Assembly (NCBI GenBank): GCA_037447655.1
Contig: JBBHKE010002978.1
Span: forward strand, 19,556-83,555
DNA length: 64,000 nucleotides
Source: Zygnema cylindricum
Lineage: Eukaryota > Streptophyta > Zygnematophyceae > Zygnematales > Zygnemataceae
Direction: 5' to 3'
Position numbers and translations under genes: made by a program. The notes beneath the pieces were generated by a model that did no database searches, had not been told where the DNA came from, and saw only the letters and a program-made list of their open reading frames with translations. Below, in pieces: positions 45,201 through 56,600 of the stretch; the stretch's first letter is position 1; each line of letters opens with the position of its first letter.

Positions 45201-48200
45201 AGGCCGAACAGCAGGAAGAGGCTGCAGTAGATGGGGGGAAAGAGAATTTTGGAGAAGGACAAGTGGCCAACGGGGAAGGCACAGAGGGAAGTGATGATGT
45301 GTTGCAGGAAGTTAGCATAGAAGGAAGGGTTTCTGAGGATGGAGGAGAGGAAGGTGGAGAAAGTCGCAGAAAAACTGCAAAAAAAGTTGCTGGAAGGAAC
45401 AGGGAAGGGAGGGGTGGTCTTGGGGAGGAGGAGCCGGGGGGAGAGAAGAGAGAGGAGAAGGGAGAGAGGAAATTGGTGCCTTTTAAGGGGAAGCCTGAGG
45501 CTGCGGCAGCCATGGCTGCAGCCGCTGCTGCGACAGAGAAGGGAGACATGACCGGGATGTGTCCCCACGAGTCCAAACTCGGGCAGTTTTATGAATTTTT
45601 ATCGGCTTCCCATTTGATACCTCCAGTTCAATGTGAGAGATAGCTTCTTTTTGGGCAAATTTTGTTACCTGACAGAAAATGGAATCTTGTTTCCACTAAT
45701 TTCAAATGCACAACGTTACAGAAGATTTTTTTTTTTTTGTTAAATGATTGGTTGTGGTTTGGTGGATGTATTCAGCAATTAAACGAGGCGCTCGGCATTC
45801 ATCATCCAAGGGAGAGTTTTTTACCTTGGACGTAAGGATCCCTGTCTTTGGATTTTTTTTTTCTCTTGCTCTCTCTCTCTGTTTATGTACTCAACTTCTA
45901 ACACGCTTGTCCATCCTTGATTTGATCCAAGATTTTTCATACTCGTTGCTGCTGTTTTTTTTTCTTGTTCATCCCTAGTTCTGATATGGACCTTTCTGTT
46001 TTATTTTATTTTGTTTCGCTTTCCGCGCAGGTGAGACTGTGCACGGGAAAAAGTGTGACGGTGACAGCCAACAATTTTGGGTTCAGTGGAGGGCGACAGC
46101 CTGTAACAGAGAGGACTCTGATGGGCCTTTTGCAGCGAATTAGCAAAGCATTTGCAAAGGTAATTTGCATCTCTCTCTCTCTCTCTCTGTCTCTCTCCCT
46201 TTCTGCTCCCTTTTCTCCACCTTTTTTGTTTCGTCTCGCTCTCCTTCTTTCTTTGCCAACTTCTCTCTTTCTCTCTCTCTCTGGGTTTTTTTCTCACCCA
46301 TTGTGCTACTGGTTTGCGTTATACTTTTTAAGTTGTCAGGGTTTTTTCTGTTAATTCAGTCTTTTTGATATGTCCTTGTTTCTTTTTTCGGTTGGGGACA
46401 GGCATACGCAGATTTGCAAGAGTTTTTTGTGGATAGAAACAAAGTAAGTTTTCAAACTGTGCTTCGGAGTTCTCTTGGGCAAGAGGGAATAATTGGGACA
46501 ATAAAAGTTTCAGTGTCTGTTTTCAAGAAAGCCATTGAGGCAGTTACTTCTTCTTCCTTGCCTTCATTCTTTCTGGGTAACCAAACTGCTCCTTTTATTT
46601 TAATTTCGTTTAACTGTGTTCATGTGTTCAGTTTGGAAATACTCCGTTAGGATTCCGTTCAAACACGTGGCTGGTCCCTCCCCCGGCGGCCGCCCAGCCG
46701 CATATTTTTCCTCAACTGCCTGTGGAGGATGCGGCTTGGGGAGGTGATGGAGGAGGTCAGGGGAGGGTGGGAGACAAACTCCTCCCTCGGGATTGGTCTC
46801 GAGACTTTCAAATTTTGGCTTCTATGCCTTCAAAAACAGTTGATGATCGTCTTGTGCGAGACCGGAAAGCCTTCCTCCTCCACAATCTTTTTGTAGACAC
46901 AGCCATTCGGAGGGCGGTGGCAGCCATAGAAGAGGTAGCAGGTAGTGACAGCACATCGGATGTGGGAGAAAAGGACAATTTTGCTGATGTCAGCAAAGCA
47001 GTTGGAAAGGACGTAGTGAGGCGGATGGTGACAGACAACATGTGCATCACAGTGATGAAGGACCCCACGGATGCGAGTGAGAAGCTGGTCATGAAGCTGG
47101 ACATGTATCCGGAGGAGGGGGTTGGGAGAGAGGAAATTGCAGAGAGGTGTCTGCTTAAAGGAGTCACGGCAGACGAGAGTACGGCGGTACATGTGAGTAT
47201 AGTTCCCTTTAGAAACTGTTAACTGAGAACGCAGGAGTTGAAGTAAATGTCTTCCCTCTCTCTCTCTCTTTCTCTCCCTCTCTCTCTCCTGGTCTTGCCG
47301 CTAAGTGCTCCAATTTAAAAATTATGTTCTCCTCCTTTACCTGAATAAAAGGAGGATGTCTGTGAAGCGGATGTGGTTGTGAGGCTGGGGCGGGCTGGGT
47401 GGCTGCCACGTGTTAGCAGGACACAGCGGCTCTGGGCACAGTGCTGGTGCGGCACCGCGGGTACTCTGTCAGAGTGAGAGCGGAGGCCTCGCTGGCGCCC
47501 CCGGAGAGTGACACGGGGGAGCTTGAGATTGAGGCGCAGCCAGAGGGAGGGGCAAACACGCTCAATCCCAACAGGTGGGAGGTCTGGTCTCAAAGGCGGC
47601 AAGTATGTTGGGGGGGAGAGGGAGAGGTGGGGAAGAGGGAGAGAAAGAGGGGTGGAGTGAGGGGTAAGGCAGGAGGGAGGGAGCTGGAGGGGTGAGAGAG
47701 GGAGGGGGGGAGAGGGGTGGAAAGAGGAGAGAGGATTACCGACTATTCTCAGTCTCGTTACATTGAGCTCCTGTTTCCGCAGCTGACAAGGTTTGGCTTT
47801 GGTCGGTGGTATTTTGTTTTTTTCTTCAGTCTGCGTACACTTCTTCACTCTGCGCCTCCCAGCTCAGCGAGTGCCAGCCTGGCGGCTGGTCCAAGTGCCA
47901 GCTCACCACTTGGCAGCAGTGGACAGGTGGCAGCGAAGAAGAGGGTGATCGAGGAGGTAGAGGAGGTAGAGAATTTGGTGAGAAGAGTGGTTAAGGAGAG
48001 TCTGGATCATTTGGAGACAGAAATGGACATCCCGGATAAGGATATTAGGTGGGAGTTAGGAGCCTGTTGGGTTCAACATTTACAGAACCCTCCCACTACA
48101 GAGAAACAGAATGCAGGGGGAAAAGTGGGAGAAGGAAAGGGAGATGAGAAAGGACAGAAAGTTGAGAAGGAAGGCAAAAGCTTAAAAGAGGAGGAGAAAA

Positions 48201-51200
48201 TGGGAGATGCAGAGGCAGAAGAGAAAGTCGAGGAGGGTGTTGAGGAGGAAGATTTGACTGAAGAAGAGGAGTTGAAAGGAAGAATGCCCACAGATTTATA
48301 CCAGCGTTTGAAAGAGTCAAAAACTGGGCTTCATAAAATGGTAGGCTGCCTGAGAAAACGTTGTGGAGACTCACTATTTTTTAGAATCTGAAAGTTTGTG
48401 ATTGATCGAATTTACTTTTTTAAAAAGATAAGTTTATGCTATGGTGATGTCTCATGTTTCCCTGGCTACAATTGTATATGTGAAAATGATTTACAGTAAA
48501 AGTGTTTAAAAGGGTTTGAGTTTCATTTTTTGCAGACTATGGCAGAATTAAAGGAGGGAGCAAGGATTTATTATTCTGACATTGCTCTTCCCAAGCTGGT
48601 ATGGAAGTTTAGACTTGGAGATGGGTAAACGCTACTTTGAATGTCATAATCATTTCTAGATTATGTTGGTTGATGGCATGGTCATATAAGTTAATTAACA
48701 TAACTGACCAAGGTCTGGAACAGTTCTCTTTTGAAAGTTTCAAGAAAATTCTCTTTTTCACATCCTTGACATAATGCAATGGAGACATTGGCATTATACC
48801 GATGTCCAACAGGTATTGATAATTGCCAACGTCAGCTGAATCAATACCTGTTTAAAGTTGTTATGCGACACATTGACTCTCTTTTCTCCATTCTTAGTTG
48901 TTAGAGTGGATAATTGTGCGAATGGGGATTAGATAATCAACAGATGCCAAAAATTGGGAACTTGTTTCCTGTATAATGTCGTTGTGCTACACTCAACACC
49001 TAGTATAACCCCTGAATGATCTGCACTTGACATTAGTTTGATCCATTCTAGTTGCTGTGTGCGATGTGTTTGTTGGCATTTTGTGCCTAACAATGTTACG
49101 ATTTGGTCCGTTGTGGATGTGCCAGGTGGCAGATTTTGGTTCGCTGGAATTGTCTCCGGTAGACGGACGGACACTCACCGATTTTATGCACACCAGAGGA
49201 CTAAAGATGCGGTCATTGGGAAAAGTGGTAAGTAAATACATTAGAGGATTTTATGTGTGGAATTAACACACGAAGCAAATAGGTTCTAATTATGTTGAAC
49301 ATGTCGTCCAACAATTCATTGTGACTGTTTCAGGTCATTTTTAAGCGTGGTCATTATTTCTTTTTCTGGTCGGTGGGTAGGCTGAGAAGTCGGAGAATTT
49401 GCCGCATGTTCGCTCTCTTTGTGTCCACGAGATGGTGACTCGAGCCTGTAAGCATCTTCTCAAGGCAGTCATTTCTGCTGCGGAGACAGAGAGGAAAAAT
49501 CAAAACCAGAGTAATGTGGCAGCTGTAATTGCTGCGACTTTCAACGCAATTTTGGGTACAAATGCAGAAAAAAGAGAAGGAGAGAGTGGGCAGCAGGGAC
49601 AGGCCAATGAGGGAAGAGAGTCGAGGGGAGAGGCAGAAAGGAGGATTAGGAGTGGAAGTGGAGAGAGAGGGGATGTGGAGGATGCAAATGGTGCTGAAAG
49701 AGAAGAGGAGGGGACTGAATGGCTGGGAGATCTGGTTTGGCGATGGACACAAATGTTTGTAAGGCAAAGATTTCGTTGGGAGGTGGAGAGAGAGGATTGG
49801 AAATCACTGCGAAAACTGGCGATTTTGCGTGCTCTTTGTCTGAAGGTGAGTGGGCTTTGCCGCCCTTAGAATGCGAGGCTTTGTCTGATATGTATCCGTT
49901 TTTTTTCTCGAATTAGGGAAGAAAGTGACAGATTTGTAACCAAAGCTTACGCATCTTTTCTGCTATTCTGTTTTTTTTTTTTTTGTTAATTTATTGGGCA
50001 GGTTGGTATTGAAATCGCCCCACGCTCATATGAACTGTCAGAGCTGCGTCCGTTCCGCGCAGTTGACATTATTAGCATGTTCCCCATTTATAAGGTATGT
50101 GGGACTGAAAAGGGTTCAAATCTGAGTTCACAAGGAAAAGACGGTCAATGATAAATATGGATGTGTTCCTGTAGTAGAGGTAGTAGAGGCAGTGCCAGTC
50201 ATGCAGAGGGGTGAATTTAAAACATACAGCGTTGAATTAGATTTAAAGGATGTCCGATTCAGAGCTTCTCTGAATCTGGCGAGAAAGCGTGTGTCAGATT
50301 GAGTTGAGACTGAAGAGCCAGGTCACAGTTCTGGTGTGGAAAATTCGGGCCAGAATATGGTCTCTTAATTTCTCTCTTGGTGATTTAAATTTGAGTGTCG
50401 GCTGTATCATATGTCTTTGTTTTTGGCACTTCAAAATCATGAGACAGGCTGGCATCTCTCCTTTTTTCTCTCCCTGTCTCTTCTTCTTCCCCTTCTAGAC
50501 TCCTCTGTCTCTCCCCCTGCTCCTCAATCCTCCCCCTCTTCCTGCCTTGCGATGCTTTGGTGTGACAAAAATTTGTCCTTTTGTGTATTTGGCAGCATGT
50601 GGCGTGCACCACCGCGGACGGGCGGCTTCTCCTGGAGTCGTCTAAAGCGGCGCTGGACAAGGGCCGACTGGACGAGGCGGTAGCCTGCGGGACCAAGGTG
50701 AGACTGGCCGGCTGCTTGTTTGGTTATTTATTTATTTAGTTGCAGAGGATTGTTATTCGGCTTCGAATTATATTTCCTACACGTAGCGGCTCTACTGGTT
50801 CCGCAGTGTTTAAAAGGTGTGGCTGGTGCGGCTAGGGGCGGTTTGGGCTAAAATATTCCGGCCAAAAAAGTGGCAAGCTGTGTTTGACAGGGGAAGCAGC
50901 AGGGTAGAGAAAAATGAAAAGAGGGATGCAAAGGGTCGAAAGGGAGGCTGGGAAGTAGTGAAGAGGAAGGGCAAAATGTAGGACAAGGAAAAAGAAATGG
51001 ATCTGTCTAGAGAGGTGCAACAGTTTCCGTCCTCGATCCCCTCTAAAGCTGTCATTCGTCTACACTATTTCATGTTTCAAACTCTTCGATATTATCTACC
51101 CATCTTCCTCTTCTATCCTCTCCCCCACCTTCCCCCCTTTTCCCCTTCCCCTTCCCCCTCCCCTTCTCCCCTCTCCCCCTGCCAACCGTCCCCTCCCCCC

Positions 51201-54200
51201 CCCCCCCCCCCCCAGGCCCTCTCCCGGCTGGTGTCCGTGTGTGGCCCCTGGCACCGTCTGTCCGGCGGCGCGTACTCCCTGCTGGCCGTGGTGCTCTACC
51301 ACACGGGCGACTTTGCGCAGGCCACCGCCTTCCAGCAGAAGGCGCTGCAGGTGCACGAGAGGCAGCTGGGCCTCGACCACCCGGACACCGCCAAGTCATA
51401 CGGGGACCTCGCCGTATTCTACTACCGATTGCAGCACACGGAGCTCGCGCTCAAGTACGTCAACCGCGCGCTGTACCTCCTGCATCTCACGTGCGGGCCG
51501 AATCATCCCAACACCGCCGCCACCTACATCAACATTGCCATGATGGAGGAGGGCCTAGGGAACGTGCACCTGGCGCTGCGGTATTTGCACGAGGCGCTGA
51601 AGTGCAACAAGAGGCTGTTGGGGGAGAACCACATCCAGACGGCGGCGAGTTATCACGCGATTGCCATCGCCCTGTCGCTGATGGAGGCGTACTCGCTGAG
51701 TCGGCAGCACGAGCAGACCACGCTGGAGATTCTGAGGGAGCGTTTGGGCGCGGAGGATTTGCGGACGCAGGACGCGCAGGCGTGGCTGGACTACTTCGAC
51801 TCCAAGGCGGTGGAGCAGATGGAGAGTGAGAGGACGGGGGGGAGGAGGAGGCCGGACCACTCCATAGCGAGTAAGGGGCATCTTAGTGTGTCGGATTTGC
51901 TGGATTTTATAAACCAGGAGGAGAGGGAGAGAGTGGAGAGAGTGGAGAGGAGGAAGGGGGAAATGGAGTGGTAGGGAAGGGGAGGGAAGGGAGGGGGAAA
52001 AGGGAAAGGAAGAGGGGTGGCCTCCTGGGGAGGATCCATCCTCCTCCTCCCTCCTGGAACAACAATGGAAGAGGGCAGGAGGCACACAAAGGAGGATCAG
52101 GAGGGTCATGGACCTGGAGGAAGAGGGGGAGAAAGGGGAGGAGAGAGAGACTTGCATCACAGAGGAGGAGGGGGAGGAGGAGGAGGAGGTATGCACAGAG
52201 GAGGTCCGAGAAATGGAGGGTCACAGCGAAGTGGAGGAGGGCGGCATTCATGGGGGGGTTCACAGAAGAGAGTCCATGCTGGAGAGGGAGGAGGGAAGGA
52301 CAGTCGAGGAGGAGGAGGTGGGATGCCTCCGAGGCTCACAGGAGCCCCTCCTCCCAGGGACCCAAGGACCTCCTCTCCTCCTCCTACAGAAGGAGGGGTT
52401 CCTCCGGCCAACCCAGGGATGCCAGGTGGCACGCAGAGAGCTCCGCAAGGAAAGCCTCCCTCTGCCCCTCCTTTGGCCGCGGGGGCTCCTCCTCCCACTC
52501 CCTCCCTCCCTTCTGTACCGCAGGAGAAAGGAGCGGTGGCAGGGCCTCCGGCGGGAGTGGCGGAAGGTAGTGTGTGGGCCAATAGGACGGCGGCTCGCCT
52601 GGGGGCAGCCATGGCGGCAGAGGGGGTAGGGGGAGTGATAGGGAAACAGACACCACCTCCGAGGGAGGGAGAAGGAGGGGTAGCAGCAGCAGTAGGACTA
52701 GGAAAACCTGCGGCGATTGCTGCAGGAAAAGGAGGACACGAAAAGAAGGTAGTAGCTGCAGTAGCGTCAATCTCTCCCTCTCCTGCGCTGCCAGCTGGCG
52801 GCCGTGCGACGGCGGGATCAGGGAAGGCAGTACCGGGCAGCGGATCGAGAAGCGCAGGGAATGTGGCGCCTGTCACGGCAGGGGAGCAAGGAAGAGGAAG
52901 GAGAGGAGGACCGTTGGCAGTGGCTGCGGGAGGAGTGAAGAGGGAGGCTTCTGAGAAGCCGGCGGTGGAGGGGATGCAGAGAGAGAGGAGGGCTCTTTCC
53001 TGGAAGGACGTGGCTCTGGCGCCGCCCGGCAGCTCCTCATTGGCCAATGGAGAGGGGGTGAGGGGGAGGTGGGAGTGGGGCAGGGAGTGTTGTTGTTTCG
53101 AAGGCAGTGGTGAGTGAACTCCCCAACGGGAGGCAGGAGGGAGAGACGGAGAAGAAGGGAGAGGCCAGTGTGACAGTTGTCCCTGTGACAGAAAGTGCTG
53201 GAGAAGGAAGAGTGTGGAGGCGAGGAGGGGAGAGAAGGAGAGAGTGAGAGGGAGGCCTCGAATGGAGGGGCGGAGCACAGAGAGGGTGCAAACGGGGGAC
53301 AGGAGAAGAGTGGGGGTGGGAGGGAAGGAGTGGAAAAACAGGACGGAAAGGTGGTGGAGAAACTGGAAAACCAGGAGGGGGTGAGTGAGACTGAGAAGGA
53401 GAAGGAGAAGGAGAAGGAGACGGAACAGAGCTCTTCGGAACCTGCTGTCCCTACCCCTCCCCCTGTTGACTTGTCCTCTCGCTTGTCTCCTTGTGCCCCT
53501 CCCTTCCTCCCCGGAGCCACGGCCAATAGAATGGATGCCGCTGCACGGAACGGGTACAGAGATCCTCCCACCCGCCCCCCTCTTCCAGGAAAAGAAGCAA
53601 GGCAAATGATGGGTCCTACTCACCCTCCCTATCCACCTCTCCCTCCCAACTACCCCCTCCAAATGGGACGACCTTCTCCCCAATTTGTCCCCCTTCCTGG
53701 AGCTTTTCGAGGCCCAGCGGGAAGGCCTGGACCCCCCCCCCAAATGTTCCATCCCCACATCCCTCCGCCTCCCCCCCAAAATGGCTACCTCCATGTGATG
53801 CACTGGCCTTCCTCCCCAGCACTCCATCACCCCCTCTCCCCCCCCATCCCATGGCGCCCCCCCCTCCTATTTACCAGGGTATCTTAAGGCCTCCTCCTGG
53901 AGCTTACCCCGGGCCCCTCCCTCCCCCCCCTGTGGGAATGCCTGGCGTCCCTAACGGGGTAGCGGTAGGAGGAGCCCCTCTTCCTCTCCCTCTCCCCCCC
54001 CCTCCCCTCCCTCCCACTGCTATGAACCCCCTGGCTCAGGAATTTGTCCCCATTTCAGCCGCAGCTTCCCGGAAATTCAACCCCCTGGCCGCCGAGTTTG
54101 TCCCGGGGCTGCCCTGGACGGCCGAGGGGGAGGGGAGCGAGGGAGAGGAGGGAGAGGCGAGGAAGGTGAGGGAATGCCATGCGGCAGGAAACGGGGAGGT

Positions 54201-54441
54201 GGTTGAGGGAGGAGAGAGCTCTGGGGAAGACAGGAATGGGGAGGGAGAAGAGGAGAAGGTAGGGAGTGGTGACTCGACGGAGGGGGAAGAGGGAGAGGGT
54301 TGGCTAGAACAGAGCGGAGACGGAGAGAGGGGTTTGTCGGATGAGTGGACTGAGAAGGAAGGAGGCGGCAGCGTAAGTGGAGGGAAGGGGACGTTTGTGG
54401 GAGAGGGAGGATGCGAGGTGGGAGTCGGAGGAGAGAACTGA
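42297..54441 (+). CDS. CLU/TIF31-family protein of the plant REC/TSS type
   Basis: Seventeen exons in perfect frame: 42297-42366, 43540-43601, 43908-44000, 44678-44750, 45081-45632, 45776-45831, 46031-46159, 46402-46443, 46632-47192, 47420-47574, 47830-48340, 48536-48598, 49126-49227, 49381-49845, 50002-50094, 50596-50697 and 51216 onward (1295 aa to a TAG at 51972). Seen: a basic N-terminus, [28 protein letters not shown], the CLU core ([55 protein letters not shown]) and C-terminal TPRs ([39 protein letters not shown]). Plant relatives (REC1, TSS, FRIENDLY) act in organelle distribution and cytosolic or RNA-linked roles. Coding continues past the TAG: a 108-nt intron at 51971-52078 removes it in frame. 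Another at 53058-53191 leads on. A shift in C-runs before 53850 reaches the final frame. The tail has RG-rich parts, [11 protein letters not shown] and two PAM2-like motifs. Core sure, tail moderate. Confidence 0.9.
42430..42960 (+). repeat. GA-rich tract in first intron
   Basis: Long GAGAGG-type low complexity inside the 1.17-kb first intron. The Ser/Pro/Leu open frames on the - strand are artefacts of this tract. Confidence 0.8.
51190..51213 (+). repeat. Poly-C acceptor tract before TPR exon
   Basis: A run of about 19 C between CCCCT and CAG at the acceptor of the exon starting at 51216. The upstream 100 bases are nearly all pyrimidine. Homopolymer length here is likely variable or mis-sequenced, but it lies in an intron. 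Confidence 0.8.
52079..54441 (+). CDS. C-terminal extension of the REC/TSS-like gene (proposed exons)
   Basis: Proposed exons are 52079-53057 (frame of the TPR exon) and 53192 to about 53830, then another frame to the TGA at 54441. Seen in order: a Gly/Arg/His-rich part with RGG and poly-Gly (about 52130-52330), an Ala/Pro/Gly-rich linker, [14 protein letters not shown] (about 52995-53040), a Glu/Lys-rich stretch, a Pro/Tyr/Met-rich part, and the PAM2-like pair [10 protein letters not shown] (54022) and [11 protein letters not shown] (54076), ending in an acidic Gly/Glu tail. REC-family tails also carry (S/P)YKEVALAPPG and MNPxAPEFVP motifs, which supports this as part of the same gene. The frame change in C-runs near 53730-53850 may be a sequence error. 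Confidence 0.72.
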
Positions 54442-56040
54442 GGGAGAGAGGGAGTAGAGGAGAACGGCGTTGGGAGAAGTCAGCCGACGGCAGCAGCTGT
54501 GTGACAACATGTCACAGAAAGAGACGATTTCGACCCCTGTGTTCCTGGGGGAAAAGTTGTAGGCTAGTAATTAGGTTTTTTGTTTTGAGAAGAAGAAATT
54601 CCGGATATTTATGCAGTAGTGATTTGAAGTGCTTTTCCTCTCTCCCCTCTTCTTCCTTTTTTCTTTCTATGTTTTTTTTTCACGGTAACGGTAGGGAGAC
54701 GGGTCTCTCCGGCGTTGGCCCTCGCAGCCAGTCTGGACAGAAGTGTAAAAGTAAGGAAGGCAGGAGAGAAGGCGGGACGAGATTGGAGGTCCCCAGTGTG
54801 CAGTTGAGCTCTTGTAGTATCGGAAGGGTCTAAAGGGATAGTTTTAAATGCTGCAGTGTCTCTGTGTGTGTGTGTGTGTGTGTTTGTTCCCCCCTTGTTT
54901 TTGTTTTTTTTTTCTTCTCTTCCCGGTCGCGCCAGGCAGCCGTGGTTCAGCAGTTGTAGCGGCGCCGGTTGGTTCCGTAGGGAGGAGAGGGTGGAGAGCG
55001 GCGGTTTGTCGCTGGAGGTTGGCAGGGGGGGTGTGTCGTAAAACGGGCATTGCAGTAAAGTATCATGTGACGGCTGATTTTAAGATAAATAATGTGGCAA
55101 TTAGAAGCATTTCTAAGCCAAAACAACGATTTTGACACTGAATCTGATCGCTCGACTGTCTTATGTGTGGTGTACGGTGGTGCAAGCTCATGTGTGGTGA
55201 TGGTGCAATAGTTTTTGTCCATCCTTCCCTTTTTCTCTTTGCATTGAAGCTGTTTTTCATGTGTCTCCCTCGCCCCGTGCTGATGTGGCACCGGGGGAGA
55301 TGTGCTCGGCAGGTGCCGCAGAAAGGGGCTCACTAGGGAGTGATGGGAATGGACATGCTGCAAATGATATTCTTTTCATATACCAATTTGGACTTTGAAT
55401 AGGAGGAGTTTCAGAAAAGAGAAGAAACAAAATTGAAACATTTGTTCTGAATCAGTTCATCCGGAAACTAAAAAACCCTAAAAAACCCTAGAAATGGTAA
55501 TTAAAGGAGGTGAAATGGGAGAAACATACACAGAATGGGTATTAGCAAGAATATGCGTTAATGACCTCGCAGGGAGTGCCGGAAATATCTCAAAACTTAC
55601 TAAAGAGGATGCTGCCCTCAGAAACCTTGAGGCTGTATGCTGCACGCTGTGGAAGTGAGGATTGCGTGACACCTCGTCGAAGTCAGGTGCCGTGATGGTG
55701 TGAGCGAGTCAGTGGTTGCGGCAGATTGGGCGACTACGACAACGTGCACACCCTGTAAAGCTACGGCCGTTGATGACAAAAGATTGTAGGAACTCTGGAG
55801 TGTCTGTAAGCTTCCACTGAAACGGAACGCCTGGCCCCTGGCGCATTCATTGCAACATTGTCGAAAAACATTCCTGCAGTTGAAGCCGAGGCGAGTGTGG
55901 GAGGTGGAGGCAAATCTGGGCGGTGGTGGTTGGCTGAGTCGAAGTGCAAACGTTCGCGGCATAATACATGTGAAGCTTAGACTCGGATATGGAGACGTGA
56001 TATTTTTGATACCACGTGTTTACGACATATTTCCTTATAA
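54442..56040. other. 3' flank of the REC/TSS-like gene and unassigned DNA
   Basis: A probable 3' UTR in the first several hundred bases, with (TG)n at 54863-54882 and AGATAAATAATG near 55084. A short run of CCCTAAAAAA decamers at about 55468-55490 echoes the window-end array. No gene recognised. Confidence 0.4.
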
Positions 56041-56600
56041 TACTTCAGCAACCCACAAAATTATACTGTCAAGTAACGATAAGGCGTTATTGTTACAAAA
56101 GTATTGGTGTCGCTTAATAGCGTTCCTGTGTACTTTTGATCATGTGGGCATGGATTGGCACCCTTTGATTCACCAAAAGACAAGGTATTGTAACTCATAA
56201 AAAAAAATGTTACATAATGTGTTTCAGTTAAGAAGTAAACATCATGAGAGCGATGTAAGCGCTGTCTGAAAAAAAAATGACCCTTGACCTTTACAGGGGT
56301 AGATAAGGGTTTGTTGCAGTCTTTATCCATTGACAGTGGTACTCCAGGGCGTTTTAGGGTTTTCTTGGGGCATGGGACCAAACCTGCTTTATTTACCAAG
56401 GAGCTGATTATGACAAGTTTTGGAAATATTTCCTAAAAATGTTCACTCACTAACCCACAAAAATATAATTTAAAGTTGAGATAAAGCATTGTTATTGCAG
56501 TTGTAATTATGTGGTTTTTTACCGTTTCTCCTAATTACTTTTGACCATTTGGGCATGGATTGGTACCATTTCATACACTAAAAGACAAAATTACATGACT
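56041..56600. repeat. Pair of diverged direct repeats of about 150 bp
   Basis: 56041-56190 and 56438-56595 share AACCCACAAAA, a TAA(A)GC(G/A)TT(A/G)TTGTTA block, TACTTTTGA(T/C)CAT, GGGCATGGATTGG(C/T)ACC and AAAAGACAA in order. A third related block, AAGTAAACATCATGAGA, occurs at about 56235 and 57496. Class unknown; eroded transposon is most likely. Confidence 0.6.

Noticed and set aside
51972-51974. TAG read-through in the CLU-family gene
   Set aside because: A frame-preserving GT-AG intron explains the tail more simply; read-through would need experimental proof.
52157-53830. 557-codon - strand frame
   Set aside because: It is the antisense of the purine-rich C-terminal exons and consists of Pro/Ser/Leu low complexity.
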